NCBI GenBank assembly: GCA_025504975.1
Contig: JANUWI010000017.1
Span: 186,001-250,000, forward strand
DNA: 64,000 nt
Direction: 5' to 3'
DNA from: Plenodomus lindquistii
Taxonomy: Eukaryota > Ascomycota > Dothideomycetes > Pleosporales > Leptosphaeriaceae
Below, one piece after another: positions 21,672-33,900 of this stretch. The notes beneath the pieces were generated by a model. That model was given only the letters and a program-made list of their open reading frames with translations. It was not told where the DNA came from and made no database searches. Numbering within the stretch: position 1 is the stretch's first letter; every line of letters starts with the position of its first letter. The translations under genes were made by a program, and so were the position numbers.

Positions 21672-23624
21672 TTACTCAATAGGATCCCTCCCCCCACGCT
21701 TCCTCATCTCCTCCAAATACTCCTCTTCCGTCTCGAGATCAAACGGCACGGGCCGTGTGAGGGGCAGGAGTCCGGCACCATGTTCTTCAAGCTGCTTGAG
21801 GCGTTTGGCAGTTGCGGGTTTGGACTTGTTGACGCTGTAGAGTTTTACGCGGCTGGGGTGGTGGGTGCGTGTGTTAGTTGATGTCATGCGATTGAGGAGA
21901 GGAGAGGAGGGGGGGAAGGGGTAGGGGGAAAGAACTCACTGGCAAGACGAAGTTACGTGGAGATCCCAATTCCACGCGCTGCGGACGAAGGTTGGTTGTG
22001 TCTGTTCGATTTGTTAGTATTGCCGCTGTATAGGCATTGTATCCAACGTCACTCTCCCTTGGGTAATAGGGGAGAGATGTGCAAAACGTACATTCAACGC
22101 ATCATCCCAGCACCTGACACAAAACTCCAGCCACCCCTCTGCATCAACCGGAATCTCCATCCACCATGTCCTCCACGCGTGAAAGTACTTTTGACTCAGA
22201 TTCTCGTACGGGACCTCGTACCACACGCCTCCTCCATCGTTGCTAACTTCCACGCGTTCAGGCCAGCCAGACCCGCTGTATGCCCATCCCGTAAGCTTGA
22301 TTTTGCCGTCGTGAACAATGACGTCTTTGTCAATGGGTGTCATGATGGCGCTGGACACGGGCATGGTCTGGATACTAAAGCCATTGCTATACGTGACGTT
22401 TTGCTTACCATTTTGCGGCGTGTAGTAGAGGTATTCTTTCATCTGGACCGGGGCGAGCGTCGGGTCAGCAATGACGTTGATACGAGTAAGCCATTTACAC
22501 GATCGAGCACCAATGTAGCCCATGACTACGACTCTCAATGGGGCGCCGTGGATCGGCGGCAGTGCTTCGCCGTTCATTTCCCACGCCAACATTACCTCGT
22601 TTATCCGGACTTTACGGTACGGCACGCTGACGGCGTAGTTGTAGATTTGGCCCTTTTTGAAATACGAGTCTGCGCCGAAGAATTCAACGTGTTTGCCGCC
22701 ATCTGCGACGCCCCCGCAGTACTTCAGCACTTTTTTAAGGGACACTCCGACGTACCGGGCTGTGCCAATTGCGCCTTCGCCCCATGGCGCGTTGATGAGT
22801 TCGTCGCCGTCGCCTGGGTAGTCGTGGATTTGCTCGATGCGGCGCGTTCCGGAGCATTGGAGTGTGATTGTGGTTTCCATGCGGGGGAATTTGGCCTCGT
22901 CTTGCAGTTCGGCGAGACTGATCTTTGTGTTGGGCTTGTTGACCATGCCTTCGACTTCGAAAAAGTATTTTGAGGGGTCGATTTCGGGGATGCCCCCATG
23001 ATTGCGGATGAAGTGGTCGGCGTTTGGAGTTATGTCGGTCTAGAGGGGAATGTGTTAGAGGGAAGGGGATGCAATTGGATGTGATGTCACGTGCCTTAAC
23101 CAGACGTTCCTGGGAAGGAGGTTAGTGGATGATTAAGCTTCAAATGTGAAGCTTACTCACTCTTGGCGATTCGCCGTTGTAGGGGAACTCGAGGACGTGG
23201 ATCATATCTTCCGACTTCTCCTTCTTGACGTGATCCCATGAGATTTGGGGTATGTCCTTGAGGGTCTTGCCGAGAGCGTAGTGGTAGTGTCTGATTTCTG
23301 TCAGTCCCCAGTATCTTGACGCAGAATATGATGAGCATACTTCCAACGCACACCCTCGAGTATGGGATTTGAATCTGGCAAGGGCGCCATTTGGAACTCT
23401 GGTGGCTATAACATACCCATCAGTTTATCCTTGAAGCCTAATTTACTACATCGTCAACTTACCACAGGGAAGTCATACTGCGCAAGGATCTCCGCCGCCT
23501 GCTTCTTCTTCTCGGGATACTTCTCCCATTCAATGTATCCCTTCCATCCCTCCCTTTCTTCCGGAAAATCAGGCTCTGTGCCTTTGATCTGAAAAGGCAG
23601 CGCGTTTGGTTCTGCAGGTGCCAT
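21672..23624 (-). CDS. Sulfite oxidase (molybdenum cofactor enzyme)
   Basis: Seven exons on the minus strand: 23624-23463, 23405-23341, 23290-23161, 23109-23095, 23039-22092, 22001-21940 and 21852-21672. They total 1,563 nt, 520 residues. The N-terminal 120 residues are the extension seen in fungal members (EWEKYPEKKKQAAEIL, NPILEGVRWK). The molybdopterin domain begins at FIRNHGGIPEID. The cysteine that binds molybdenum is Cys186 in TLQCSGTRR. Further motifs are NAPWGEGAIG, GEALPPIHGAPLR and YIGARSCKWL. The dimerisation domain follows (MPVSSAIMTP, GWAYSGSGWPERVEVS, CWDDALN, RSAWNWDLHVTSS). No cytochrome b5 domain is seen. Exon 4 is only 15 nt and its best donor is GC rather than GT: this keeps length with relatives (ERLVKTDITPN). 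The enzyme oxidises sulfite to sulfate; its location (mitochondrial or peroxisomal) is not evident. Confidence 0.92.
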
Positions 23625-24851
23625 TTTTGTCGTCTATATGGCAAGCTTCCCCGACAGTCGAGAAAAGTAAACACAATTGAAAGCTGCGAAAACAAGTTGG
23701 CCGCGGAGGGACGCGGCAAGCCCTTATATGCATCCACACCAGTCCCAGATCAGCCTGTCATGATGCTAAAGTGACAGTAGCTTAATAATTACGATATTTG
23801 CTTGGGTGTCCAATGGACGCCCAGGTGCTTTCATGCAGGACAACCCATGTTGCAGTATCAACGTGTTTGACAACCTGTGACAATCTGTCAAATCGAGCCT
23901 ATCAGAGTGTGGAAATCTGAGCGGGTGCAGCAGAGAATAGTTGATAGCCCGAGTCTGGTACTACGTCATTGTGATAATCGAATGTTTTTGGCGATAGTTG
24001 GCTATTCAGTCAGACAGGGGTTGTAGAAGGGACCAGTCTAATTCGATCAACCGCTTTCAAGGCCGAAGCCGACATTGTTAGAAATTTGTCCGAGAAATGT
24101 TCGAAAAAAGCTCGGGCGTGATTCTTTCTCGAATTGACTGAAGGTGGTTGCGTGGTACTGGTTACCTCATGTAGACAGCTGGTTGGCACGGAATGCTACG
24201 GATCTTAAAAGAGCTGGAAGATCTGGTAGATTTTAGAGGCTGGATCTTGATGTCATGCAGCTGCTCGAGTTGCATGATGATTAGGGATAAGATTTCGGTC
24301 GCAGCCATTTTTGGCTTAACATGAATACGCTAGGTCGGTCCAACGGGTGTGTAAATCATGGTGCGGGTGCAAAATGGAGAAGCAACCTTGGCAGGTTTAG
24401 CTTAGCACGAGGCAGTTGGCTGGGCGCATCTGGAAAGCTTCACATGCTATAAGTGCTTCGCATACACTCAATCTCAATTGTAGGTGTATGCACACCTATT
24501 ATTATGCAAGTAGTGATGCTACGACATCAGATGATCTCCTGTTGGAAGTATACGTTTCTAGGTCATCTGACACAGTGCGCGCCAAAGGCGACCAGTAAAG
24601 AATGCCTGATGTTTGCAAGTTTGCATTGAATTGAACGCTTCATAACCTCCATCAAATTGTCAAAGAGCTATCCAAAGCCCGCAAGGAACGCCAGATACTT
24701 ATTATACACGTGTCTGCGGAACTCCACAGCGCCGGAGTGCAACAAAGGACCCAGCTCTGCATCAAAAAAAGCAGAGACTCTTATCTTATTAGCAGGTGTG
24801 GAGGCGCACAACCTGGCAACACACGACCTAGCAGCATATCTTTGATTGCCA
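23625..24851. other. Intergenic, 1.2 kb
   Basis: This lies between the sulfite oxidase start and the HP1 3' end, both on the minus strand. It contains the sulfite oxidase promoter. Only short frames are present (the longest about 60 codons at 24416-24598) with no sign of coding. Confidence 0.5.
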
Positions 24852-25782
24852 CTATTGGGAATCGTTCATGGTGAGGTCATGGCCATTATCTTCACCATTC
24901 AGATCATCGTCGTTGTGGGTGAAGACAAGGTGGCTCTCGTAGTAGACCAGCATCTGGCCCAGTCAGTAAGATGGTTGTTTGGGCTCGCAGGCGGAATACC
25001 AATTTACCTTTTGTGGGCATTTCTGGTAGACGTCCTTGAGCAGATGCTGCGTCTTCTTCTGGTTGTTCCACACCAGGTATGCATATCTCTCGAGGCTTCC
25101 TGTTTGGGCATTGCGCGTCTCTTCGACAGTATCGACGTGACTAACGTCGTGTTCCCATGAGCCTGGCGGTGGCGACCATGTCTTCTCCTGCTTTGGCCGT
25201 TTCGCGAGCGAGGCGGGTGTGCCAGAGACCGACTCTGATTTGGCCATTGAGGCTCGTCCCTTTCGCTTTTGCCCCTTTGGTTCTGGGCGGCCGCCGATTT
25301 CCTCAAAGTACTCCTTCATTACGTCGACTGCGCCGCCCATGTTGTCCTCTGGCTCCCACGTCTGGTCCTTGGGGTCGTCGTAGCCTTGCCACTTGACGTG
25401 GAAGACGAGGCCTCCCTGCTTTGGTCAGTCTCGAGTAGAGGCACGCCGTAGGAGGAATGGTATCCAGACACCTTTGAAAACTTGTGGCCCATGATCTTCT
25501 CGACAATGTACCTGTAGCACAGTCAGGCCAGCGCCACGGACACGCGTAGGGGGGTGCGCCTACTCATCCTCGGGCTCGTCGCTGCCGGAATCATCTTCCT
25601 CATCCACGGTGACCTCTACGGCCTTTGCTTTGCCTTTGCCTTTGCCCGTGGACTTTGGCTGTGGGGGCACCTCCTCGTCGCTCGAGGACTCGTCATGGTC
25701 GCTAAGCGCGGCTGGCGGCGCGTCAGCAGCTATCCCGACTGCGTTTGGGGGGTGGTTGCAGTCGGCGCAACTTACGCGGCAT
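24852..25782 (-). CDS. hpo: HP1-type heterochromatin protein (chromodomain + chromoshadow domain)
   Basis: Five exons: 25782-25776, 25729-25564, 25511-25472, 25415-25008 and 24953-24852. They total 723 nt, 240 residues. The first exon is 7 nt. Residues 1-58 are acidic with a GKGKGKAKA basic patch. The chromodomain covers about 58-110: EYIVEKIMGHK, FHVKWQGYDD, DQTWEPEDN. The methyl-lysine cage residues Tyr59, Trp80 and Tyr83 are intact. A basic hinge (QKRKGRASMAK, KRPKQEK) follows. The chromoshadow domain is about 165-230, ending KMLVYYESHLVFT. HP1 proteins bind histone H3 trimethylated at Lys9; in Neurospora the orthologue HPO links this mark to DNA methylation of RIP-mutated DNA. The symbol follows that orthologue. 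The acceptor of exon 4 is a tandem AAGCAG, so an extra Gln before Gly72 is possible. Confidence 0.92.
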
Positions 25783-26194
25783 GGTGTTGGTAGCCTGTCG
25801 CACGTCGCAGTCAAGGGGATTGGCTGTGGCCAAGAGCTGGGGGGAGCTTTGCGGGGGTGCGGCGACGCCAATTGCACGCGCGGCGATGCGCAGCGGTGGG
25901 GTGGGTGGTGGTGGGAAAGGCAGGGCAGACGCTGCCGTGGAGAGTTTGGATGGCTGGCAGCTGGCGGCGGCGGAGGTCGAGGCGCGTTCGCGAAGCGCGG
26001 TGCCAAGGCCGTACATTGGGGAAATTTCGAGACGCCCGTGGGAAGCTGTTTACACACATACCCCTCCACCCCTCCACCCCTCACTGCCCGCCACGCTGCC
26101 ATACACCCGGTAATAGAGTTTCTGGTGTATATCGGGCCCTTTTCTTGTAGTCTATATTCTCTCACTTGTTTGTTAAGCGCAGCATTTGGCCAAG
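25783..26194. promoter_or_regulatory. Shared divergent promoter of HP1 and CCT5 genes
   Basis: Only 412 bp separate the two start codons, which point away from each other, so both promoters must lie here. A pyrimidine-rich tandem (CCCCTCCA repeated about three times) lies at about 26060-26082. No clear TATA box is seen on either side. Co-regulation is possible but unproven. Confidence 0.5.
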
Positions 26195-28926
26195 ATGGCG
26201 ATGAGTAAGTCCACTCCCACTCCCACTCCCACTCCCACTCCCACTTAACCTCCGGAGAGGCTCAGACACGGCCGTGTTTGATATCAGCCGCTAACATGGC
26301 CGTCCACAGATATTGACATGTCAAACGGTACGCGACTGCACCTCCCACGAACCCCGCGACACCCTCCAAGTAGAGCAGAGCAGCCAAGATTCGGTCTAAC
26401 ACTGTGCACATACAGCCCAGGTGATGAAGGACGAAGCGGGCAGGCCATTCATCATCGTCAGAGAGTACGTTGGACACCGGACGTGTATCTGGAAACGACC
26501 CTGAGAAGAAGCGGAGCTGACGTGTACAACAGCCAAGGCAAGAAGAAGAGGCAGCATGGCAACGATGCCGTCAAGTCGCACATTCTGGCCGCAAAGACGG
26601 TCGCCAACATTGTGAGGACTTCGCTGGTAAGCAAGAACCCATGTGCTACCACGCCTCCACAAGACTCATGCGCTTCAGGGCCCCCGCGGACTCGACAAGA
26701 TCCTCATCTCCCCCGACGGCGACATCACGGTCACAAACGACGGCGCCACCATTCTCTCCCAGATGGACATCCAAAACCACGTCGCGAAGCTGCTGGTCGA
26801 GCTCTCCAAGTCCCAGGACGACGAAATCGGTGACGGCACAACGGGCGTGGTCGTCTTGGCGGGCGCGCTGCTCGAGCAGGCGGCAGACCTCATTGACAAG
26901 GGCATCCACCCCATCAGGATAGCAGACGGCTACGACCAGGCTTGCGAAGTCGCCGTCGCCCGACTGGACGAGATCAGCGACGAGATCAAGTTTTCCAAGG
27001 ACAACACCGAGGAGCTCTTCAGAGTCGCAAAGACCAGCTTGGGCTCCAAGATTGTGTCAAAGGCACACGACCAGTTTGCCAACATCGCAGTCGACGCCGT
27101 GCTCTCCGTAGCAGATCTCGAGGCCAAGGACGTCAACTTTGAGCTCATCAAGGTCGACGGCAAGGTTGGCGGCTCGCTCGAAGACACGCTGCTCGTCAAG
27201 GGTGTCATCGTCGACAAGGACTTTTCACATCCCCAGATGCCCTCAGAGGTCAAGGACGCAAAAATCGCCATTCTCACCTGCGCATTCGAGCCCCCAAAGC
27301 CAAAAACCAAGCACAAGCTGGACATTACTTCAGTAGAGGAGTTCAAGAAGCTGCAAAACTACGAATCGAACAAGTTCACCGAGATGATTGAGCAAATCAA
27401 GGCCACAGGCGCAAACGTCGTCATATGTCAATGGGGTTTTGACGACGAGGCCAACCATCTCCTACTCACCAACAAGCTGCCCGCAGTACGATGGGTGGGT
27501 GGTCCGGAGATTGAGCTGATCGCCATTGCCACAAATGGTCGCATCGTCCCCCGGTTCGAAGACCTCAGCGCAGACAAGTTGGGCAAAGCCGGTATCGTCC
27601 GAGAGTTGACCTTCGGAACTACAAGAGACAAGATGTTGGTGATCGAGGAGTGCGCCAACACGCGCGCCGTCACAGTGTTTGTGCGAGGTAGCAACAAGAT
27701 GGTATGACTAACTACGTTTGACTCCTGTGGCAAGAAACTACCACTGACACGACGCAGATCATCGACGAGGCAAAACGATCGTTACATGATGCTCTCTGTG
27801 TCGTCCGAAACCTGGTCCGAGACAACCGCATCGTCTACGGTGGCGGTGCTGCTGAGATTGCATGTTCGCTGGCTGTCGAAGACGCAGCAGTCAAGGTATG
27901 TACCGAGGTCATTGGTATGTCTTTCATATCTAAGTCATCTTCAGAGCCCCGGCCTGGAACAATACGCAATGCGGGCCTTCGCCGATGCTCTGGATGCTGT
28001 GCCCATGGCCCTGGCTGAGAACTCTGGTCTCAGTCCTATTGAGACTTTGGCCAACATCAAGTCCCGACAAGCCAAGGAAAAGAACACAAGGCTAGGTGTT
28101 GACTGCATGCAGACAGGCAGTAATGGTATGTACAGCTTTTGTCTCAGTTTCACGCCCCGTTCCGCCTCCGGTTTCAAGTCGTTGTGCGATTCACCGCTGT
28201 TCGGCGTCTCTGCATTGTCACATGTCACAACGACGCGGATATCCCGTGGCGTCCACGTATTCCGGTGTTGACTACTTCCGCGGGTTTCACCCCACACCCC
28301 CACGCGCACCGATTACCATTTCCCATGATCACACATGTTCATGGGGGTTACACCGAGACACGTTTGCTTCGTTGTCACTCTATCCCGCATGTCATGGGAC
28401 CGAATCATGGCAGACTACCAGAGCTCGTGCTAATGTGGCGTTATTGTAGACATGAAAGAGCATTTTGTGATCGACCCATTGATCTCAAAGAGGCAACAAC
28501 TACTACTCGCAACCCAGTTGTGCAGGATGGTCCTCAAGGTATGTTTCCAATACACTCCCATTGTTTCGTTACAAGCCGTGCGACACGGTAAACCATACCC
28601 CTGGCTATCGTGCATCCCTTGACCAAGCTATCCCTTCTTTCCGTCATCCCTTCCCGGATCCAGAACCGAGATTGCCCATTCCTTGCCTGGGCTTCCGGTT
28701 TTCGATTCTGGAGAAGGAACGGGGAAGCGGGGAGGATGAGCGCAGCATGCACGCACTATTGCTTCACATGTTACACCTAAAGCAGCATTACATTTAATTT
28801 GGGTGTCCAAAGGGATCTTCTTCGTCGGAATGCTAGAGCTACCTTACATTTTTTGGAGATCATTTGCTGACGAAGATGCAGGTCAACAATGTCATCATTG
28901 CTGGAAGTGATGAGCAGGACTTTTAA
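26195..28926 (+). CDS. cct5: T-complex protein 1 subunit epsilon (CCT5 chaperonin)
   Basis: Nine exons: 26195-26204, 26310-26327, 26416-26464, 26533-26626, 26679-27701, 27758-27895, 27945-28125, 28450-28538 and 28882-28926. They total 1,647 nt, 548 residues, near the 560 usual for this subunit. The order follows the eukaryotic epsilon subunit throughout: DEAGRPFIIVR, GKKKRQHGNDAVKSHI, LGPRGLDKIL, then the ATP-binding GDGTTGVVVL (Gly108-Asp109). Next are KTSLGSKIVSK, FEPPKPKTKHKLDI, VICQWGFDDEANHLL, VRGSNKM, YGGGAAE and the C-terminal VNNVIIAGSDEQDF. The product is one of eight subunits of the cytosolic CCT/TRiC ring that folds actin and tubulin. The first two exons are 10 and 18 nt. Introns 7 and 8 are unusually long (324 and 343 nt). 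Confidence 0.95.
26212..26246 (+). repeat. CACTCC microsatellite in CCT5 intron 1
   Basis: About five and a half copies of the hexamer CACTCC begin seven bases after the 5' splice site of the first intron. Confidence 0.8.
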
Positions 28927-29501
28927 ACGTTGGTGGCATGAACCTCGCGTCTCAACCTATGTGATATTGCCGCAACAATGCATCTAGGCATTTGAATCTT
29001 AGGTGCCTCACTACACTAAATCCGATGAGCGAATATACGCGATCAGGATCTTGCAATGGGACAACAAATAGACTGAAGAGGCAGACCACACCGTTCAATG
29101 GAAAAAAATGATCAACACACCATCCAGCGTGTTTTCTCTGTTCATTGCGTCATGACTATGTCCTGAGTAAAGTATTAAATACAGACTTGGCGCAAGCCAT
29201 GTCCATGATGATGGTGTGAAAACATCGATGTATACACTGGCAGTGAGCAAGAACAACCCATTATTTCAGCAGGCTTTTCCTCTGCAGCTATCAATCGTAC
29301 TCGCTCCTTGTACAAAAGAGACCTGCGCGAACAAACTAGCTTCTGTGCTTGTCTTATCATGTGTACAATGCTTTGGTTAAAAACTCCACATTCTACATCT
29401 CCTTATTCAAATCCAAACAGGGAGATGCAAGTCTAGAAATAACTGCCACGCGACGTTGCTTAAAAGCCGTGATACATCCAGTTATTCAGTCACTCATTTG
29501 A

Positions 29502-29543
29502 GAGAGAGTGTGTGTGTGAGAGAGAGAGAGTGAGTGAGAGAGT
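29502..29543. repeat. GA/GT-rich simple repeat
   Basis: A run of GAGAGA and GTGTGT dinucleotides with a few interruptions, in non-coding sequence downstream of CCT5. Confidence 0.7.
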
Positions 29544-30882
29544 TGGTATGAAGGGAAGGGAATCTCGGCCTTTTGACGGATCTGATGTGCTGATTTACTG
29601 ATTCGTTTGATGTGCACAGTATGGTAAGAGGGTGATGTTGTTTGGGATGGCTTAGGGGAGGAATATATGGTGGACTGTAGAGTATATGCTGTAGGAGTTG
29701 GGGGTACGAACGGGGGGGGAGGGGGTGTTGTTAGTGTTGAAGGTTAATGAGGGGGTTTGAGCCATTCTACGCCTGTATACAGAAGGTATGTACGCAACTA
29801 CGAGATTTGCCTACATTTAACGTGCTTGACGTTGTATTGCCGCCGTCCAAGCCATCTTGAAATGTATGTGACAGATGGAGATATTATGACAGTAGAGATC
29901 CTCTCACCTGATGCTGCCACACCAGACCGCAGCTGTCAAAGTGCAAGATAGTACTATTTCTCTAGGCTTCCTTGCACAAATTTCAACCGGGTATGGCTCT
30001 CTGGCAATGTATAGCCACGTACATTATCAGGCACTCTTGTTCCAGCGAGTCGCACTGCGATCCCTAATAAACAAGCTTGTCCTGAGCTTTCCCGCTCTCA
30101 TTCCAAACAAGCACCGGCGTGAGATGATCAAATTTACCAGTCGTCCTCGTCCACCCTCACACAAGCGGTCCCCCAAACCAATGAGCTGCCCACATCACGT
30201 GTCTCACTATTCATCTCACTTTCCTTCCTTGCGCACATTCTTCATCCCAACAACTCGGCTAATATCCCACCTATAACTTACACAGACCCGTCCGTTGTAT
30301 CAATACAAATATAACTCCATCAGCAACCCCACTCAAGCCCACAAATAATCTGTCCCATATGCGCACACACACTTACTCTAACACTATGTCTACCAACCAA
30401 CCAACATTCGGTCACCCCGGGCCCTAGCTAAGCAAGCAAGTGAAACACTTGCGGGAAAGAAAGCCAGATCCACAACGAAAACGTAAACTCGAGTCTGTTC
30501 CGAGATTCTTCACGCGCGTGGGGGCTTAGCAAGTTGGGCTGAAAGCGGCGGTGCGGTGGGGATTGTCGGAGGGACCGGGGGAGGGGGGTTCCATGGTAGT
30601 GTACAGTACAACAAGCCACACGCAAGTCTGAGCTGCAGGGAAAATGCGATGAAGAACAGGATTAGATTTGCATAACTATTCACATGGACTTTGGAGTCAT
30701 GCACGCCACTCACTCACTCGTTGGGGAAACATCTGTACAGTACTTCAAGGTGCATGTACCTGATGATCAGATCCCATTCAGTCTTGCCACCACCAACCTA
30801 ACAATACTCTACGTCTATTAGAGCGTAAAGCTTCCGCCCAACGCATGTGTACAGAGTGGGTACGTGCCCGATGGCAATCAAC

Positions 30883-30985
30883 GTTGAGGCTCTGCGGCAA
30901 AGCACAGTACTAGCGCCGCCCACGTGCAGAAGAACAATCTTTTTTTTTCGTAGATGCGGCGCTAATGCGGGAGCAGAGCCTCAAC
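30883..30985. repeat. Imperfect inverted repeat, about 100 bp
   Basis: The 13-mer gttgaggctctgc at 30883-30895 has its exact reverse complement at 30973-30985. Inside it, agcgccgc at 30912-30919 has its complement at 30956-30963. Together they could fold into a two-part hairpin. It could be a MITE-like relic or a structured RNA; no target duplication was established. Confidence 0.5.
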
Positions 30986-33900
30986 ATCAACGTCCAGCTG
31001 AGCGTGAAGTGCATGACCGTGCATGCGCTGGCGAATCGTACGTGCTACAGTAGCATTCGGAGCAAAGCTCCGCGGTATCAAGTCAAGTCGAAGCTGGGCC
31101 TGCAAGTGTACTCTATGTCGGTGGGGAATACCCAAGTGTAGGCGAATACCATGTGTCTAAAAGGAGTAACAGCGACACCAAAACAGGCGAGTAACTAGCA
31201 CATATTGCATGGGACTGGGACCATGTGATTACAGGGTTCTGACATGTGAACATCCATCGGCGTGGCAGTTCCCATTGTGTTTGGTTGCTGTGGTATGTGT
31301 GTGTGTGGCTTTGACTCTCCGCACACAATGCAACTCCAGAAAAAGACCGCAAAAAACAAGTGGGTAGTTCGTAATCTAGAACTCGCCAGCTCGGGTATAC
31401 TCGGTGGCTCAGCCATAGGAGTGGGGTCTTTGGTCGGAGGGCTACGGGCTCTCTATTCCCACGGTCCTTGTTCGGGCTGCTCGTGCGCGGACGTGTATTG
31501 ATACCTTGTCAGCATGTTCATGGCCTATGAGTGGTTCGGCAAGGAAGAATTGGAGACGTTGGAGGCCGCAGCGGGGGAGAGGGGCGGTGGGACTGTGGGA
31601 CTGTGATCAGAGCAGCATAAGGGTCCTGCCTTTGCAGGAAAGTGGGGACTTTTTTTTCCGTGGTGACATGACTGCACTGTGCTCAGTACGGAATTGTCAA
31701 ACGCCCCTTGTGAAATCGTAGGCGGGGCGTGTGATTGATTGGGTCGCAATGCATATGGATGCAATGCTCGGTGCTGCGAGAATGAGATGGTTTGGAGTTG
31801 GAGGTCGGTGGGACAAATCCGGCGGAGACTCTGCCCGTTACGAAAACGTCGAGTGCGAGGCTTGAATCGTGGACCCTTCAAGCCACACCCGGTGAACTGT
31901 CGTTCCCATCAACCACCACAACGACGGTGTGTCGTTGTCTGGATGCAAGATGATGCGCAGTCTAACGTGCGGTACGGAACAGTGGACGATGTGAAGTGGG
32001 GTACCATGAGAATCAACAGCTCCGCTCGTATACGCATCGACCTTGCCAAATGCAGCCGCGATGCGAGGAATATGGAACGTGTTCAAGGGCTTCTAGGGTA
32101 TCTACTCTACACCCAGTAGAGTATGAGTACTGTGTAGAAAACTTCTTCCTGGATTGTCGCACAAAATGGGGGCACGACGCCACGACCAGATTGCAACAAT
32201 CGCATGGCCTTGGTGAAGACAAGCCTTTCTTCCGAGAATTTTGCCGATGCGAAAAATCAACATTTGGGGCAAGAGGAGGAAAAAGCGTCTTCCTTAGTCA
32301 ATAGTCATCTGACAATAGGTGTACCGACATGCAAGCGCATAATCTTCGGCAGAAAGGCCATGTTTGGGTCGGCTCGGGATTGCCTGGTCGGGTAAACCCA
32401 ATTTGTCTGCAGTCGGTACCTGCATTACTCCGCTGCAGCACTACGTCATCTCATCTATGACGCAAGAGTACCCCAGACAAACATGGGCTTCTGGAAGCTT
32501 TCCACGATAGCCCCTGCACTCGAGGGCCAAAAGCGGAGGCGCAAGCGCAGCGACTCATGGCCGTCATGCTCGTGACCATGCCAGCGTTGCGTGTGAGCAG
32601 CGAAAGTCCTTGCGTGATTTGGTACGAGTCGTTTGTTTTCATTGCTAAAGGGATTTGCAGTCCAGCTGACGTGCAATTATTGGCCTGTTACCTAACCTTG
32701 AGTAGATGTGCATGCTTATCGGTGAATATCGTCATCATCAATTACCACTCTGGGGTCCCCAAGTTTGGCAAGGTTGTCGGGGAAGCTATGATTGCTGCCG
32801 CAATGTACAGTAATGCTTCGACGTCAATGTCAGTGCGGGTATAGCATGCCAAGCTGGGGGAAAGCGCCGCAGAATACAGGCCCTCTGTTCTGCAAGTGAG
32901 GCGGTGATTCTTCAGTGGTCGGGAACATTATGGCGATGCGATGATCCATGAGGCCGTGTTATTGGCTTCGGCGTTTGAGTTGAGGCGGTCAGAGCAAGTC
33001 GGGCCGCGCGTGTATACAAAGTATACTGCACACCTACTGTACTGTATCGAATCTGGGGAGCTGCTAGGGATGCCGAGTACCTGGTAAGGCTCAGCAAGAG
33101 TCGGCTAGTGCAGTAGCAATACCAAATCACTGTAAGCTACTCTATGCTGAAGGTAAAGGAAGAACGTCCCGAGGATCCTGCGGTTCCGAACCTAATGTTC
33201 AATGTCATTGTCTGTCCCCGCAACGACGGCATTTTGCAACGGGTTTGGAGACAGACCGTTGCAGAGTCTTTGCTGGGGGCATTGTAGGAACGCAACGCAT
33301 CCGAAAAGGACGACACGAAGCAAGCGTTGGTGCGAAATGCCTGCTAAAAGTGCGGGGAAAATGGCCGGCCAAATGATCGGAAACCGGTGACCATGAAAGA
33401 TGCTCCGTGGTCTGGGCAGCCCACATCCAAGGACCAAGCTCGTTGCAGCCAATCTGCGTTCTCAATGCACACGGGTATCGAGATCGTCATGTATCAATCT
33501 TCATGTACTCTATATGTCCCTGCATAAGGTTCAAGTTCTCGTTGATCTGCAATAATAACCTGGGTCGAGGGACCGTTTGCGGATCTTGCGCTACTGTCGA
33601 GGCCGTTGCTGATGCTGTACTCTACTAGGTGTACACCTAAGTCGCAAATAAACTATCGTGTTTCGACAACATCTTGCATCACTGTTGCTTCAGACATACG
33701 TATGCGTGTGGGCACCCGTCGAGCAATGACATCACACGTTGGGCTGTCGCTGCATGTAGCTCGCATGGACAGTGCATCTACATCAGCTTGTGACGTTTGT
33801 ATAATGGCCTGTGGCTTTCCATTCCATGTGATGTCTGAGGGCGAGACGTGGAACTAGGTCGCGTTCGTGTTGTGTATGCGACAGGACTCGGTTAACTAAA

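Noticed and set aside
21957..22973. 338-codon plus-strand frame over the sulfite oxidase gene
   Set aside because: It is antisense to the conserved molybdopterin domain encoded on the minus strand.
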